NCBI GenBank assembly: GCA_029245025.1
Contig: JAQWQC010000009.1
Span: 1-55,972, forward strand
Direction of reading: 5' to 3'
Source of the DNA: Rhodospirillaceae bacterium
Lineage (GTDB): Bacteria > Pseudomonadota > Alphaproteobacteria > Rhodospirillales > Rhodospirillaceae
DNA length: 55,972 nucleotides
Shown: in pieces, positions 15,760 through 24,942 of the stretch
Position numbering within the stretch: position 1 is the stretch's first letter
Layout: every line of letters begins with the position of its first letter
Made by a program: the position numbers and the translations under genes
The notes under the pieces: generated by a model
The model's database searches: none
Told to the model about the DNA's origin: nothing
What the model saw: the letters and a program-made list of their open reading frames with translations, nothing else

Positions 15760-18700
15760 TTACTCGGCCGGGGCACTCACAAAAGACTCACCGGAAAGGG
15801 CCCACCTCTCACGAGACAACAGGGTGTAAACCACTGGCACAACAAACAGTGTAAAGAACGATCCGAATATCAGTCCGCCCACAATCACAATGCCAACCTG
15901 CTCTCGACTTTCAGCCCCCGCACCGGTTGCTAACGCCAACGGCACCGCGCCCAAGACCATAGCCCCAGTCGTCATCAAGATTGGGCGCAACCGAAGGACC
16001 GCGGATTCAAGAGCCGCTTCCATTTTATTCATGCCCTTTTCACGACGCGAATTGGCGAATTCAACAATTAGGATGCCGTGCTTGGAGATTAGACCGATCA
16101 ACGTGATCAACCCCACTTGGCTATACACGTTGAGAGACCCCCCCGTGATATTCAGCGCCAACAAGGCACCCGCCATAGCCAACGGGACAGAGATTAAAAT
16201 GATGAACGGATCGATAAAACTTTCAAACTGAGCCGCAAGCACGAGATAAATAAAGACGAGCGCCAATACAAAGACGAGCGCCAAACGGCCCGACGCATCT
16301 TTGAACTCTCTACTGACGCCACTGTAGTCAATTTGTACCGGAACGCGCGCGACATCACGTACCGTGTTTTCGATGAGAGTTAACGCATCACCTAGCGCTA
16401 AGCCTGGATCAACGTTTGCAGAAATTGTCACCGCTCTGAGTCGATTAAAGTGAACCAATTCTCTTGGCGCCACGGTCTCTTCAAATTGAACCAAGTTGGC
16501 CAACGGCACCATTGTATCGTCGTGGCCTCGCACGAAAAGGCGCGTCAAGTCACGCGGGTCCGACCGTTCAGACTCGTCGATCTGAACAATGACATCATAT
16601 TGCTCGCCAGAGCGCTTGAAGCGGGTGACCTCTCGCCCCCCAAGCAAAGTTTCTAACGTTCGCCCAATTGTCGAGACAGATACGCCGATATCAACAGCCT
16701 TTTCACGATTCACTGTCGTCTTCAATTCGGGTTTATTGAGGCGCAGGTCGGTGTCTAAATCACGAATGCCTGAATCCGGTCCAAGCCGTGCAAAAACGTC
16801 ACCTGCAAGTTGTTCCAGGTCTTCATAGGAACCTGTTGTTCGTACGACGAGCTCTATCTGCTTGGTTCCGCCCCTCGAGCCAAATGTAGGTGGCACTGTT
16901 GCAAACGCAAAGATCCCCGGTATTGCAAAGACTTGGGGGCTCACAATCTCTGCGATGTCGTAGCTCTTCCGATCTCGTTCTTCCCAGGGAATCAGGGTCG
17001 AGAACGTCGACGTCACCGTGGAGACCGGGAATCCAACCATGGTCATGAAATTCTCTATCTCAGGAATTTCTTCGATGATCGCTTCAACTTGCTGCGCATT
17101 TCGGGACATGTATTCCGGCGTTGCGCCTTCCGGTCCGATCTGCGCCGTAATCACCAAGCCACGGTCTTCAATAGGTGTGAGTTCCTGTTTTAGATTGAGA
17201 AACATGTACCCTGCAGAAGCGGCAATGATCACAATTCCAACCACAACAGCGCCCCGCATATTCAGCGCTACAGAAAGAGTCGAGCGATAGACATCCGACA
17301 TTTTTTTCATGGCGGAATCAAAGGCCCCCGTTACGACACCTTTCTCGCCCTCTGGCCGCAACAACCGGCTGCACATCATTGGTGTCAGCGTAAGCGCCGT
17401 AAATCCTGAAACCAGGACCGCACCAGCTAGGGTTAGTGCAAATTCTGTGAAGAGTTTACCGATAGTACCCGAAGCAAAAGAGACTGGAAAAAAGACCGCC
17501 GCCAACGTTGTCGACATTGCGATAATGGCAAACGTTATTTGCCGAGACCCCTTTATGGCGGCGTCTACGGGAGCCACCCCACGCTCAATCTGACGATAAA
17601 TATTCTCGAGCATGACGATAGCATCATCAACCACGAGACCTATCGCCAACACGAAAGCAAGTAGCGTCAGGGTATTGATACTAAACCCGAGCAAACTCAT
17701 GATCGCCAAAGACCCGATTAAGGATACCGGAATCGTAACGAGTGGAATGATTGTCGCACGTGCCGTGTGCAGAAATACAAAAACGACAATGGAGACAAGA
17801 ACGATAGCCTCGGCGATCGCAAAATAGACAGCTTTGATCGACTCGGTAATAAAGACGGTTGTGTCATAGCCGATCCGGACGTCGACACCCTCGGGCATGC
17901 CAGCAAGTATGTCAGGCATGGCAGCCGTCACCACATTACTGACATCCAAAGGATTCGCCGTAGACTGTTTAACAACCCCAAACGCGACAGCCTGACGACC
18001 GTTGATCTGGCTAAGTTGGCGCTCCTCTTCAGGCCCCAACTCGACTTTGGCAACATCCTCCAGGCGCACCATGTAACCATTGGATTCCCGCAGGATAATT
18101 TTCTCGAACTCACGGGGTAACGCCAAATCTGTTTGAGCAACGACGGAATACTCCCGATCAACGCTCTCAATACGCCCAGACGGCACCTCGAGATTTTGCT
18201 CCCTAAGCGCCTGCTCGACGTCCTGAGCGGTAACCCCAAATGCAGCCATTCGCGCTCGATCCAACCAGATGCGCATGGCGTATCGCCGAGCACCGATAAG
18301 CTGCACATTCGCCACGCCAGGTAAGGCCTGAACTTGATCCACAGCTAAGGTCTCGATGAATTCCGTTAGGTCTAAGGCAGAGTATCTATTGGTCGAGAAA
18401 GCGAGGTAAATAATTGGCTCAGCGTCGGCCTCCACTTTGGCGATGATTGGCTCGTCTACTTCTCTCGGTAATAGACCCCGTGCCCGACCCACGCGGTCAC
18501 GCACATCAGAGGCAGCGGCGTCTGGATCGCGATCAAGCAGAAACCGAACTGTAATTTGACTTTGTTCAGAACGGCTAATGGAGCTGACGTAGTCCACGCC
18601 TTCAATACCCGACAATGCGTCCTCAATAATGTCGGTGACTTGCGTTTCCATAATGGAGGCGCTGGCGCCAGGATAACTGCTAATCACAGTCACAACCGGA

Positions 18701-18825
18701 GAGTCGATATTGGGATACTCGCGAATGGATAAAGATTGCAGCGAAATCAAGCCAATCAGAACAATCACAAGGTTGAGAACCGTCGCCAATACGGGGCGCC
18801 GGATACAGAGTTCTGTAATGCTCAT
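15760..18825 (-). CDS. RND efflux transporter, inner-membrane permease
   Basis: A 1021-residue HAE-1-type proton-driven efflux pump of the resistance-nodulation-division superfamily. The N-terminus ELCIRRPVLATVLNLVIVLIG is the usual first membrane helix, and GLVVDDAIVMLENI carries the paired aspartates of the proton relay helix. Two large periplasmic loops separate twelve predicted membrane segments. It expels hydrophobic or amphipathic compounds together with the adaptor encoded just upstream; the substrate cannot be told from sequence. The start overlaps the adaptor stop by 4 nt. No outer-membrane channel gene is next to it, so a TolC-like protein encoded elsewhere is probably used. Confidence 0.93.
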   Translation of the reverse strand: MSITELCIRRPVLATVLNLVIVLIGLISLQSLSIREYPNIDSPVVTVISSYPGASASIMETQVTDIIEDALSGIEGVDYVSSISRSEQSQITVRFLLDRDPDAAASDVRDRVGRARGLLPREVDEPIIAKVEADAEPIIYLAFSTNRYSALDLTEFIETLAVDQVQALPGVANVQLIGARRYAMRIWLDRARMAAFGVTAQDVEQALREQNLEVPSGRIESVDREYSVVAQTDLALPREFEKIILRESNGYMVRLEDVAKVELGPEEERQLSQINGRQAVAFGVVKQSTANPLDVSNVVTAAMPDILAGMPEGVDVRIGYDTTVFITESIKAVYFAIAEAIVLVSIVVFVFLHTARATIIPLVTIPVSLIGSLAIMSLLGFSINTLTLLAFVLAIGLVVDDAIVMLENIYRQIERGVAPVDAAIKGSRQITFAIIAMSTTLAAVFFPVSFASGTIGKLFTEFALTLAGAVLVSGFTALTLTPMMCSRLLRPEGEKGVVTGAFDSAMKKMSDVYRSTLSVALNMRGAVVVGIVIIAASAGYMFLNLKQELTPIEDRGLVITAQIGPEGATPEYMSRNAQQVEAIIEEIPEIENFMTMVGFPVSTVTSTFSTLIPWEERDRKSYDIAEIVSPQVFAIPGIFAFATVPPTFGSRGGTKQIELVVRTTGSYEDLEQLAGDVFARLGPDSGIRDLDTDLRLNKPELKTTVNREKAVDIGVSVSTIGRTLETLLGGREVTRFKRSGEQYDVIVQIDESERSDPRDLTRLFVRGHDDTMVPLANLVQFEETVAPRELVHFNRLRAVTISANVDPGLALGDALTLIENTVRDVARVPVQIDYSGVSREFKDASGRLALVFVLALVFIYLVLAAQFESFIDPFIILISVPLAMAGALLALNITGGSLNVYSQVGLITLIGLISKHGILIVEFANSRREKGMNKMEAALESAVLRLRPILMTTGAMVLGAVPLALATGAGAESREQVGIVIVGGLIFGSFFTLFVVPVVYTLLSRERWALSGESFVSAPAE

Positions 18826-19895
18826 GCACCAGGACTCGTCATTTTGGCCACATCTATAACGGCCGCACCTTCTCGCAACTTGAGCTGCCCACCAGTGATG
18901 ACCGTATCACCAGCGTATAAACCAGAGGTGATTTCAACATCGCCTCCCCTGCGGCCGCCGGTCGTTACATCGCGCAAGGCTGCAGCCCCCTCTTCGACCA
19001 CAAACACAGTCTGGCGAGATTGGATCGGCACCAGGGCCCGTTCCGGAATCATGATCGCGTTTTCTCGGCGCTCAAAGATGATACCTATCCGTGCAAATAG
19101 ACCGGGACGGAGACGGCCATCAGGATTTGGCACGCGCGCGCGAAGGGTCACGCTTCGGCCCGACGCCTGAATGCGAGGATCGATGGCATACACCTCACCG
19201 ATAAAATCCTCACCTGGAAAAGCGTCTATCTGCACCACGACGCTTTGGCCAGGCTCGACGACAGACAACAAGACTTCGGGTAAGGCAAAGACCACCTTGA
19301 TGGGATCAATCGCTTCAAGATTGACGATCTCTTGCCCTGCCATGAGGTAATCGCCAGGACTGACCCTTCGAATACCCATAACACCGCTAAAAGGTGCATG
19401 AATTTTGGTGCGGTCTAGCCAGGCTCGCGCAAGATCGAGCGTCGCGCGATCTTCTTGCAGCTTCGAAAGGGCTTCATCCAACGCCCTCTGCGTTCCAGCA
19501 CCCCGCCCCTCCAGATTAACAGCGCGATTATAGTTGGCTTGAGACAACCTCAGTCGAGCCGCAGTTTGATTGAACTCAGCGCGTTGAATGCTGTCATCTA
19601 TGGTGATTATGAGGTCGCCCTTATTGATTGGCTGACCTTCCTCAAAACCTATATCTTTAACGCGGCCTGCGATTTCCGACCGAATGATCACGGCCTCATC
19701 AGACGCCAAAGACCCGACGGCCGCTTCCTGCTCGACGTACGTCTGCACCTTCACAACCATTATTTCAACAGGAATGGCAGGACGCTGGGCCTGAGATTGG
19801 GCAGCAAAAGAGCCGCTGCCGTCACCCCGGAAGTAGACGTAGCCTCCCGCCGCCATCACGGCAGCCAATATAACGAGAATTAAAATTCGGCCCAT
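18822..19895 (-). CDS. RND efflux periplasmic adaptor (membrane fusion protein)
   Basis: A 357-residue membrane fusion protein. It begins with an uncleaved-looking membrane anchor (GRILILVILAAVMAAGGYVYF), then a lipoyl/barrel-sandwich region with VIIRSEIAGRVKDIGFEEGQPINKGDLI, an alpha-helical hairpin (about residues 85-145) and the matching second lipoyl half FSGVMGIRRVSPGDYLMAGQ. It bridges the RND permease and an outer-membrane channel. The ATG at 19895 is chosen because it starts the anchor directly and keeps the gene clear of gmk; a longer frame from 19958 would overlap gmk. The gene lies 34 nt downstream of gmk on the same strand. Confidence 0.92.
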   Translation of the reverse strand: MGRILILVILAAVMAAGGYVYFRGDGSGSFAAQSQAQRPAIPVEIMVVKVQTYVEQEAAVGSLASDEAVIIRSEIAGRVKDIGFEEGQPINKGDLIITIDDSIQRAEFNQTAARLRLSQANYNRAVNLEGRGAGTQRALDEALSKLQEDRATLDLARAWLDRTKIHAPFSGVMGIRRVSPGDYLMAGQEIVNLEAIDPIKVVFALPEVLLSVVEPGQSVVVQIDAFPGEDFIGEVYAIDPRIQASGRSVTLRARVPNPDGRLRPGLFARIGIIFERRENAIMIPERALVPIQSRQTVFVVEEGAAALRDVTTGGRRGGDVEITSGLYAGDTVITGGQLKLREGAAVIDVAKMTSPGA

Positions 19896-19929
19896 TATGT
19901 TTCCCGGCCAAAAGAGAAGTAAGCGCGCA

Positions 19930-20568
19930 TCAAACTTTACTCCGAATAGACTTAACAAATTTGCCCAACCCGAGCCGTCGCGTTCGCCTTAATCGTTCAG
20001 CCTTCAGAATAGCTTGGACGTCCTGAATGCTTTCTTCTATCACGTCATTAACGATCACATAGTCGTATTCAAGCCAATGGCTCATTTCGTCAGCTGCTTT
20101 AGCCATACGATTATTCACGACCTCTTCGGAATCTTGCCCGCGGCCAGTCAATCGCTTTTCTAACTCTTCGTAGGAAGGTGGTAATATAAAAATGCTAATT
20201 ACGTCGTCTCCAGCAGACTCGCGCAGCTGTTGTGTGCCTTGCCAATCAATATCGAAAAGAACATCTTCTCCAGCAGTCAAATGCTGCTCGACCAAAGTAC
20301 GCGGCGTCCCGTAATAATTGCCAAACACTTTGGCGTGCTCCAGTAGTTCACCGTCTTCCACTTCCTGATGGTACGCGTCCTCAGACACAAAAAAATAATC
20401 TCGGCCTTCCTCTTCGCCAGGGCGTAGGTCACGCGTTGTTAGAGAGATCGACAAAAATAGTTCTTGGTCCTGCTCAAGAAGGGCGCGCGCAATTGTGCTC
20501 TTGCCCGCACCAGACGGGGAAGACAACACAAGCATTAGTCCGCGACGCTTAATCAAAGGCCCAGGCAT
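19930..20568 (-). CDS. gmk: Guanylate kinase
   Basis: A 212-residue cytoplasmic kinase converting GMP to GDP with ATP. The P-loop is SSPSGAGKSTIA near residue 17, the GMP-binding segment is SLTTRDLRPGEEEGRDYFFVS, and DVLFDIDWQGTQQL covers the Walker B-like region. Length is typical for the alphaproteobacterial enzyme. It follows yicC by 30 nt on the same strand, a conserved gmk/yicC pairing in Proteobacteria, and may be co-transcribed with the RND adaptor and permease that follow. Confidence 0.96.
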   Translation of the reverse strand: MPGPLIKRRGLMLVLSSPSGAGKSTIARALLEQDQELFLSISLTTRDLRPGEEEGRDYFFVSEDAYHQEVEDGELLEHAKVFGNYYGTPRTLVEQHLTAGEDVLFDIDWQGTQQLRESAGDDVISIFILPPSYEELEKRLTGRGQDSEEVVNNRMAKAADEMSHWLEYDYVIVNDVIEESIQDVQAILKAERLRRTRRLGLGKFVKSIRSKV

Positions 20569-20598
20569 TCCTGCGATAACCTTCCGATTTCTGTTTCT

Positions 20599-21501
20599 CT
20601 ATTCGACATTCTGTATCTGCTCCCGGAATTGATCAATCACTGCCTTGAGCTCCAACCCAATAGCAGTGAGATCGGCATCAGAAGACTTTGAACACAAGGT
20701 ATTTGCCTCTCGATTAAACTCCTGAGACAAGAATTCCAGCCGGCGCCCACATGGGCTACCCCTTTCCATCAGCTCACGCCCTTGTGCGATATGGGCAGTC
20801 AGTCGGTCCAGCTCTTCGCGCACATCCGCCTTAGTCGCGAGCAAAGCTGCTTCCTGGGCCAGCCGATCCTCGGACAATGATTGTGAGGCGTCTAGTAAGG
20901 CCTCAACCTGCTTCTTAACTCGCAACTTTAGCTCATCTGGCCGGATGGCGGCATTGCTTGTGGCCTGTGACATCAGCCCTTCCATTTGATCGAGTTGTGA
21001 CGACAACAAATTCGCGAGGTGCGCCCCTTCGCTAGCACGCGCCTCAACTAATGATCCTATGGCCTGCTCCAGTCCTTCAAGCACGGCATCCATGCGGGCT
21101 TGACGTTCTGTTTCAGACTTAGGCTCCGGGTCCGCCGTTTCGACAACTCCCTTCACTGAAATCAACCCATCCAGATTAGCTGGACCAATATCACCAGCAT
21201 TGTTGCCAGCTTTTCTTTTTGCCAATTCAATGAGTTCGTCTAAGAAATCTTCATTGATGCGAAACCCTGACCCCGAACCGACCGCGTTGATAGTTAGGTT
21301 CAGTGTCAAATTACCGCGCGCAATTTTGTTGGCTGCCACTCTACGCACGGGCGCCTCAACGCCTTCCAGACCGGGTGGAAGGCGAAGACGGACATCCAAA
21401 CCTTTCCCATTGACGCTGCGCAGTTCCCAGACCCAGGTCAGCACACCGTTCAAGGCCACGCCCTCGCTTCGCGCGAATCCTGTCATGCTGTTGATGCCCA
21501 C
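20599..21501 (-). CDS. yicC: YicC family endoribonuclease-like protein
   Basis: A 300-residue YicC-family protein: SMTGFARSEG at the N-terminus, ELRSVNGKGLDVRLRLP soon after, and the C-terminal DUF1732-type end with RLEFLSQEFNREANTLCSKSSD. E. coli YicC has been reported to act as an endoribonuclease that affects small RNA stability; whether this holds here is inference. The middle is rich in glutamate, leucine and alanine and likely helical. The start is a GTG at 21501, giving the family's usual few residues before SMTGFAR. It is the first gene of a minus-strand unit yicC-gmk. Confidence 0.92.
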   Translation of the reverse strand: MGINSMTGFARSEGVALNGVLTWVWELRSVNGKGLDVRLRLPPGLEGVEAPVRRVAANKIARGNLTLNLTINAVGSGSGFRINEDFLDELIELAKRKAGNNAGDIGPANLDGLISVKGVVETADPEPKSETERQARMDAVLEGLEQAIGSLVEARASEGAHLANLLSSQLDQMEGLMSQATSNAAIRPDELKLRVKKQVEALLDASQSLSEDRLAQEAALLATKADVREELDRLTAHIAQGRELMERGSPCGRRLEFLSQEFNREANTLCSKSSDADLTAIGLELKAVIDQFREQIQNVE

Positions 21502-21581
21502 CGGTCGTCCTTCTCAAAGATTAAAAGTCGCGCTTTTATAGTGGCTTAATGGGTCACACACCAGACCACACAGCCCCTAGC

Positions 21582-21796
21582 CAACGGCTACGGGGTCAGC
21601 TGACCAGCAATGCCCCGGCGTGCTTGTCTACAGTGTCACGGCGTTTTACGGGGAATACCTCGAACCTTTGAGGGAAATACAAGATGAAGGCATTCTGTTC
21701 GATCTAGCGCGAAAACTCCTCGCGCTAGACAAGATCAGAACGATTGTCGATAGCGTCATGCGAACTCAGCTGGTCAAGGCTTTGGGCAAAGAGTGA
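21582..21796 (+). other. Coding-like open stretch, possible gene remnant
   Basis: In the plus-strand frame ending at TGA 21794-21796 the translation after a TAG at about 21579 reads like protein: a segment with YSVTAFYGEYLEPLREI, then FDLARKLLALDKIRTIV and a tail LVKALGKE. There is no ATG near its beginning, only a GTG near 21618 without a ribosome site. It lies in the otherwise empty region between yicC and the small gene at 22086 and contains a perfect 9-bp inverted repeat. It may be a decayed gene fragment; I do not recognise the family. Confidence 0.25.
21703..21729. repeat. Perfect 9-bp inverted repeat
   Basis: TCTAGCGCG (21703-21711) and CGCGCTAGA (21721-21729) are exact reverse complements around a 9-nt loop. 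The stem is GC-rich, but no T-run follows on either strand, so it is not a classic terminator. It lies inside the coding-like stretch between yicC and mltG. Confidence 0.6.
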
Positions 21797-21927
21797 TGGC
21801 GCAAACGGTCTACATCAGTCACAGCATGTTGCAATCAAACGCTTTGTTAAGGGTCACACGCCTGGCGCTGTGCGGGCACGGTAAGCCGCAGAGTCATTTC
21901 ACCGGTATGACTATCGATTGTGATCAA

Positions 21928-22086
21928 CTACCCAACGGATGGACCTCCGGTCATCATCCATCGGATTCGCGCGAACACATCACTGACCCAACCTTGCAAA
22001 CCGTAGGTAATAGTAAGGGCTAATATCACTGTGCCAACAAAAGCAGCCCACGACAGGTCTCCGCTGGTTTCCAGAACGAAAGTCAT
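21928..22086 (-). CDS. Small single-span membrane protein, 52 residues, stopped by an in-frame amber
   Basis: A short gene with an excellent ribosome site (GGAGG, 7 nt before the ATG at 22086). The product has a short polar start, one hydrophobic segment around WAAFVGTVILALTITYGL (residues 13-30), then a charged amphipathic end with DVFARIRWMM. I do not recognise it. It ends at a TAG (21928-21930), but the same frame continues for 26 further plausible codons to a TAA at 21847-21849, with ITIDSHTGEMTLRLTVPA. The full frame would encode about 79 residues if the amber were a sense codon. It lies 102 nt downstream of mltG on the same strand and may be the last gene of the fab-mltG unit. Confidence 0.5.
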   Translation of the reverse strand: MTFVLETSGDLSWAAFVGTVILALTITYGLQGWVSDVFARIRWMMTGGPSVG

Positions 22087-22134
22087 ACCAATTCCTCCGC
22101 CAATCCCCTGCTCAATCGAGGGTTTCTTGGATTG

Positions 22135-22151
22135 TGGGGGCGAGACCCCCA
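22135..22151. promoter_or_regulatory. GC-rich hairpin between mltG and the small membrane gene
   Basis: TGGGGG-cgaga-CCCCCA forms a perfect 6-bp stem with a 5-nt loop. It stands 38 nt downstream of the mltG stop on the minus strand and 49 nt before the small gene's start. Without a T-run it is more likely a processing or stabilising hairpin than a full terminator. Confidence 0.4.
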
Positions 22152-22188
22152 GTCCTGAAAGCGATTATACGCAGCCGGTGACCGGGAT

Positions 22189-23172
22189 TTATCGCTCGCT
22201 GCGCTCTCGCTGAATACGGCGCCACTGGGCAACATTACGGTTGTGGCCAGCCAACGTTTCAGCAAACGCGTGGCCGCCAGACCCATCCGCGACGAAATAC
22301 AAATCCCGGGTCAGCGTAGGGTTCAATACCGCCGCGATAGAATCCCGCCCCGGATGACAAATGGGCCCGGGCGGCAGTCCAGATATCTTGTAGGTGTTAT
22401 ATGGCGTTTCGCCATCCAGATCAGAACGTCGTATTGGTCGTCCGAGTGGACCAGATGGGTCGACGCCGTACGCAACTGTAGAATCTGATTGCAATCTCAT
22501 GCCGCGCCTTAGTCTATTGATAAACACGGCTGCAACGCGCGGACGTTCTTCAGGCAAAGATGTTTCTTTTTCAACAATAGACGCAAGAATGAGCGCCTCT
22601 TCCGACGAGTCTAACGGCAGGCCAGCGGCACGCCCGGCCCAGAGATCAGACAACGTTCGATTTAGTGCCACTTCCATCCGTCTTACCAACGCGGCTCGAG
22701 ACTCACCACGCTCGTAACCATACGTCTCAGGCAATAATGTTCCTTCTTTAACGGATGGAGAAAGGTCGTTCGTCAGGCCATCTGCTGTAGCGATTAGATT
22801 GATGATCTGCTGTGACGTCAGACCCTCAGGAATCGTAATAAATCGGACCACAACATCATGAGCAACAATCTTAGCCATTGCAGCTCCCGGACTGATCCCG
22901 GGTTCGAACAGATACTCGCCCGCTTTCAACTGGGCCGCATAACCGGCCAACCGCGCGTGCAAACGAAGAAAGAAATCAGAGCCTATGACACCAGACTGCC
23001 GAAGCTGGCTAGCAATTGCGTCAAGGCCTGACCCAGGCTCAACAACTACATTTATCTTTTTGTCGAGTGGACCCGGTGCCTGAATGTGGTCGTTCAACCA
23101 AAACCAACCACCAGCCAACACGGCCAATCCAAAACCGGCCAAAACGGTTAAAAAAACAAGCAGGCGTTTCAT
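22189..23172 (-). CDS. mltG: Endolytic peptidoglycan transglycosylase MltG
   Basis: A 327-residue inner-membrane protein of the YceG/MltG family. It has one N-terminal membrane span (LLVFLTVLAGFGLAVLAGGWFWL), a LysM-like segment and the catalytic domain with LASIVEKETSLPEERPRVAAVFINRL, where the glutamate of the VEKET motif is catalytic in homologues, followed by LQSDSTVAYG. It cuts nascent glycan strands and helps set their length. The start lies 14 nt after the fabF stop on the same strand, and fabF-mltG adjacency is typical in Alphaproteobacteria. Confidence 0.95.
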   Translation of the reverse strand: MKRLLVFLTVLAGFGLAVLAGGWFWLNDHIQAPGPLDKKINVVVEPGSGLDAIASQLRQSGVIGSDFFLRLHARLAGYAAQLKAGEYLFEPGISPGAAMAKIVAHDVVVRFITIPEGLTSQQIINLIATADGLTNDLSPSVKEGTLLPETYGYERGESRAALVRRMEVALNRTLSDLWAGRAAGLPLDSSEEALILASIVEKETSLPEERPRVAAVFINRLRRGMRLQSDSTVAYGVDPSGPLGRPIRRSDLDGETPYNTYKISGLPPGPICHPGRDSIAAVLNPTLTRDLYFVADGSGGHAFAETLAGHNRNVAQWRRIQRERSER

Positions 23173-23186
23173 TTAGGTTTGCCTGA

Positions 23187-24449
23187 TCAGGCAGCAGGAC
23201 CGAGAACCAAGGAGGCGTTGGTGCCACCGAACCCAAAAGAGTTAGACAACGCAAAACGTATGTCGCGTGCCTTGGCCGTATGCGGCACCAAATCAATATC
23301 ACAACTATCAGATGGGTCGTCCAAGTTTAGTGTTGGTGGTGCTATCTGATGCTTCAGTGCCAATATCGAATAAATGGCCTCTACGCTGCCAGCGGCCCCC
23401 AACAAGTGGCCTATGGCTGACTTGGTTGATGACATAGAGAGCCTATAAGCTTGGTTACCGAACAAACGCTTGACCGCACCAAGTTCAATCTCGTCACCTT
23501 TCGGCGTCGACGTGCCGTGAGCGTTAACGTAATCAATGTCGGAAGGAGATAATCCCGAATCTGTAATCGCCCCCCGCATAGCCCTGAACCCACCATCACC
23601 GTCATCCGCAGGCGCGGTAATGTGATAGGCATCGCCAGACAGTCCGTACCCTAGAACTTCGGCATATATCTTTGCACCGCGTGCCATGGCGTGTTCGTAC
23701 TTTTCAAGCACGACCACGCCAGCGCCTTCACCCATAACAAATCCATCACGGCCTTTATCCCAAGGGCGCGACGCATTCTTTGGCGTATCATTGTAGCCGG
23801 TGGATAAAGCTTTTGCGGCAGCAAAGCCCGCGATCCCAAGTCGACACAGCGCCGCCTCAGCGCCACCAGCAACCATGACATCTGCGTCGCCGTATTTGAT
23901 CATCCGAGCTGCATCACCGATCGCATGCGCGCCCGTAGAACAGGCTGTCACGATGGCATGGTTCGGCCCCTTAAACCCATGCTTGATCGAAACTTGACCT
24001 GACACCAGATTGATTAAACTGGATGGGATAAAGAATGGCGAAATTCTCCGCGGCCCCTTCTCAAGAAGGGTCACCGAATTATCATAGATGGTTTGCAGGC
24101 CGCCGATACCGGACCCGATGATAACGCCAGTACGCTCACGATCAGCATCGCTCTTGGGCACCCAACCAGAATCAGCGATCGCATCATCCGCAGCCGCCAA
24201 TCCAAAGACGATGAAATCGTCCATGCGTTTGCGTTCTTTGGGTGACACCAAAGAGTCTACATCAAACCTGTACGGATGACCTTCTTCTTGAGGCACCTGC
24301 CCACCAATACGGCAGGGAAGGTCATCAACATGAAAGCCCGCTAAAGCCCGAATGCCCGACTTAGATTCAGTCAGTGATTGCCAGTTGCCTTCAACGCCAC
24401 GGCCTAGTGGCGTCAACAGACCCAGGCCCGTTACTACGACCCGTGTCAT
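23187..24449 (-). CDS. fabF: Beta-ketoacyl-ACP synthase II
   Basis: A 420-residue condensing enzyme of type II fatty-acid synthesis that elongates acyl-ACP with malonyl-ACP. The nucleophile is Cys170 in VTACSTGAHA; the two catalytic histidines appear in NAHGTSTPKGD and SAIGHLLGAAG, and the glycine-rich end SNSFGFGGTNASLVL is intact. The ATG at 24449 is preferred because GAGGG precedes it and the protein then starts TRVVVTGLG as in homologues; an upstream start at 24479 adds ten unrelated residues. It follows acpP by 72 nt on the same strand. Confidence 0.96.
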   Translation of the reverse strand: MTRVVVTGLGLLTPLGRGVEGNWQSLTESKSGIRALAGFHVDDLPCRIGGQVPQEEGHPYRFDVDSLVSPKERKRMDDFIVFGLAAADDAIADSGWVPKSDADRERTGVIIGSGIGGLQTIYDNSVTLLEKGPRRISPFFIPSSLINLVSGQVSIKHGFKGPNHAIVTACSTGAHAIGDAARMIKYGDADVMVAGGAEAALCRLGIAGFAAAKALSTGYNDTPKNASRPWDKGRDGFVMGEGAGVVVLEKYEHAMARGAKIYAEVLGYGLSGDAYHITAPADDGDGGFRAMRGAITDSGLSPSDIDYVNAHGTSTPKGDEIELGAVKRLFGNQAYRLSMSSTKSAIGHLLGAAGSVEAIYSILALKHQIAPPTLNLDDPSDSCDIDLVPHTAKARDIRFALSNSFGFGGTNASLVLGPAA

Positions 24450-24521
24450 TATGCCCTCATCTAGAGACAGTTGCCCCAATCAATGCGACGCGCCCACGTT
24501 GCCGTTGGGTGCGGGAAAACC

Positions 24522-24758
24522 TTAAGACGCGTTGACTTCGATGAATCCGATAGCGTCTTTAACGGTCAAAATCTTCTCGGCCGCATCGTCAGGGATTTCG
24601 CACCCGAATTCCTCTTCGAAGGCCATCACAAGCTCAACGGTATCAAGACTGTCAGCCCCCAGATCATCAATGAAGCTGGCGGTCTCAGTCACCTTGGCTT
24701 CCTCAACTCCTAAATGTTCGACAACAATTTTCTTTACGCTATCCGCGACGTCACTCAT
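24522..24758 (-). CDS. acpP: Acyl carrier protein
   Basis: A 78-residue acidic acyl carrier protein. The phosphopantetheine attachment serine is Ser37 in [11 protein letters not shown]. It shuttles acyl chains between the Fab enzymes and to lipid A and phospholipid synthesis. The ATG at 24758 has GGAAGGA just upstream and gives the family's usual length; a start five codons earlier is less likely. It lies 184 nt downstream of fabG, a long gap that probably holds a separate acpP promoter, as is usual for this highly expressed gene. Confidence 0.97.
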   Translation of the reverse strand: MSDVADSVKKIVVEHLGVEEAKVTETASFIDDLGADSLDTVELVMAFEEEFGCEIPDDAAEKILTVKDAIGFIEVNAS

Positions 24759-24942
24759 GGCGTCCTTCCTCACTTTATCCCAGGGAGAGTATGTAGCAGC
24801 GAAAGTAAGCCAATATGTAGCCTATCGCCCCCAAAAGTTGCGGTTAGGTAGCATACTTCATATGGGAAGGCTAGGTCTACGAACCCCCTTTAAAACCCTC
24901 ACAAATCAACACGTAGCCTCGTCAATCTGGAGCATCCAAGAC

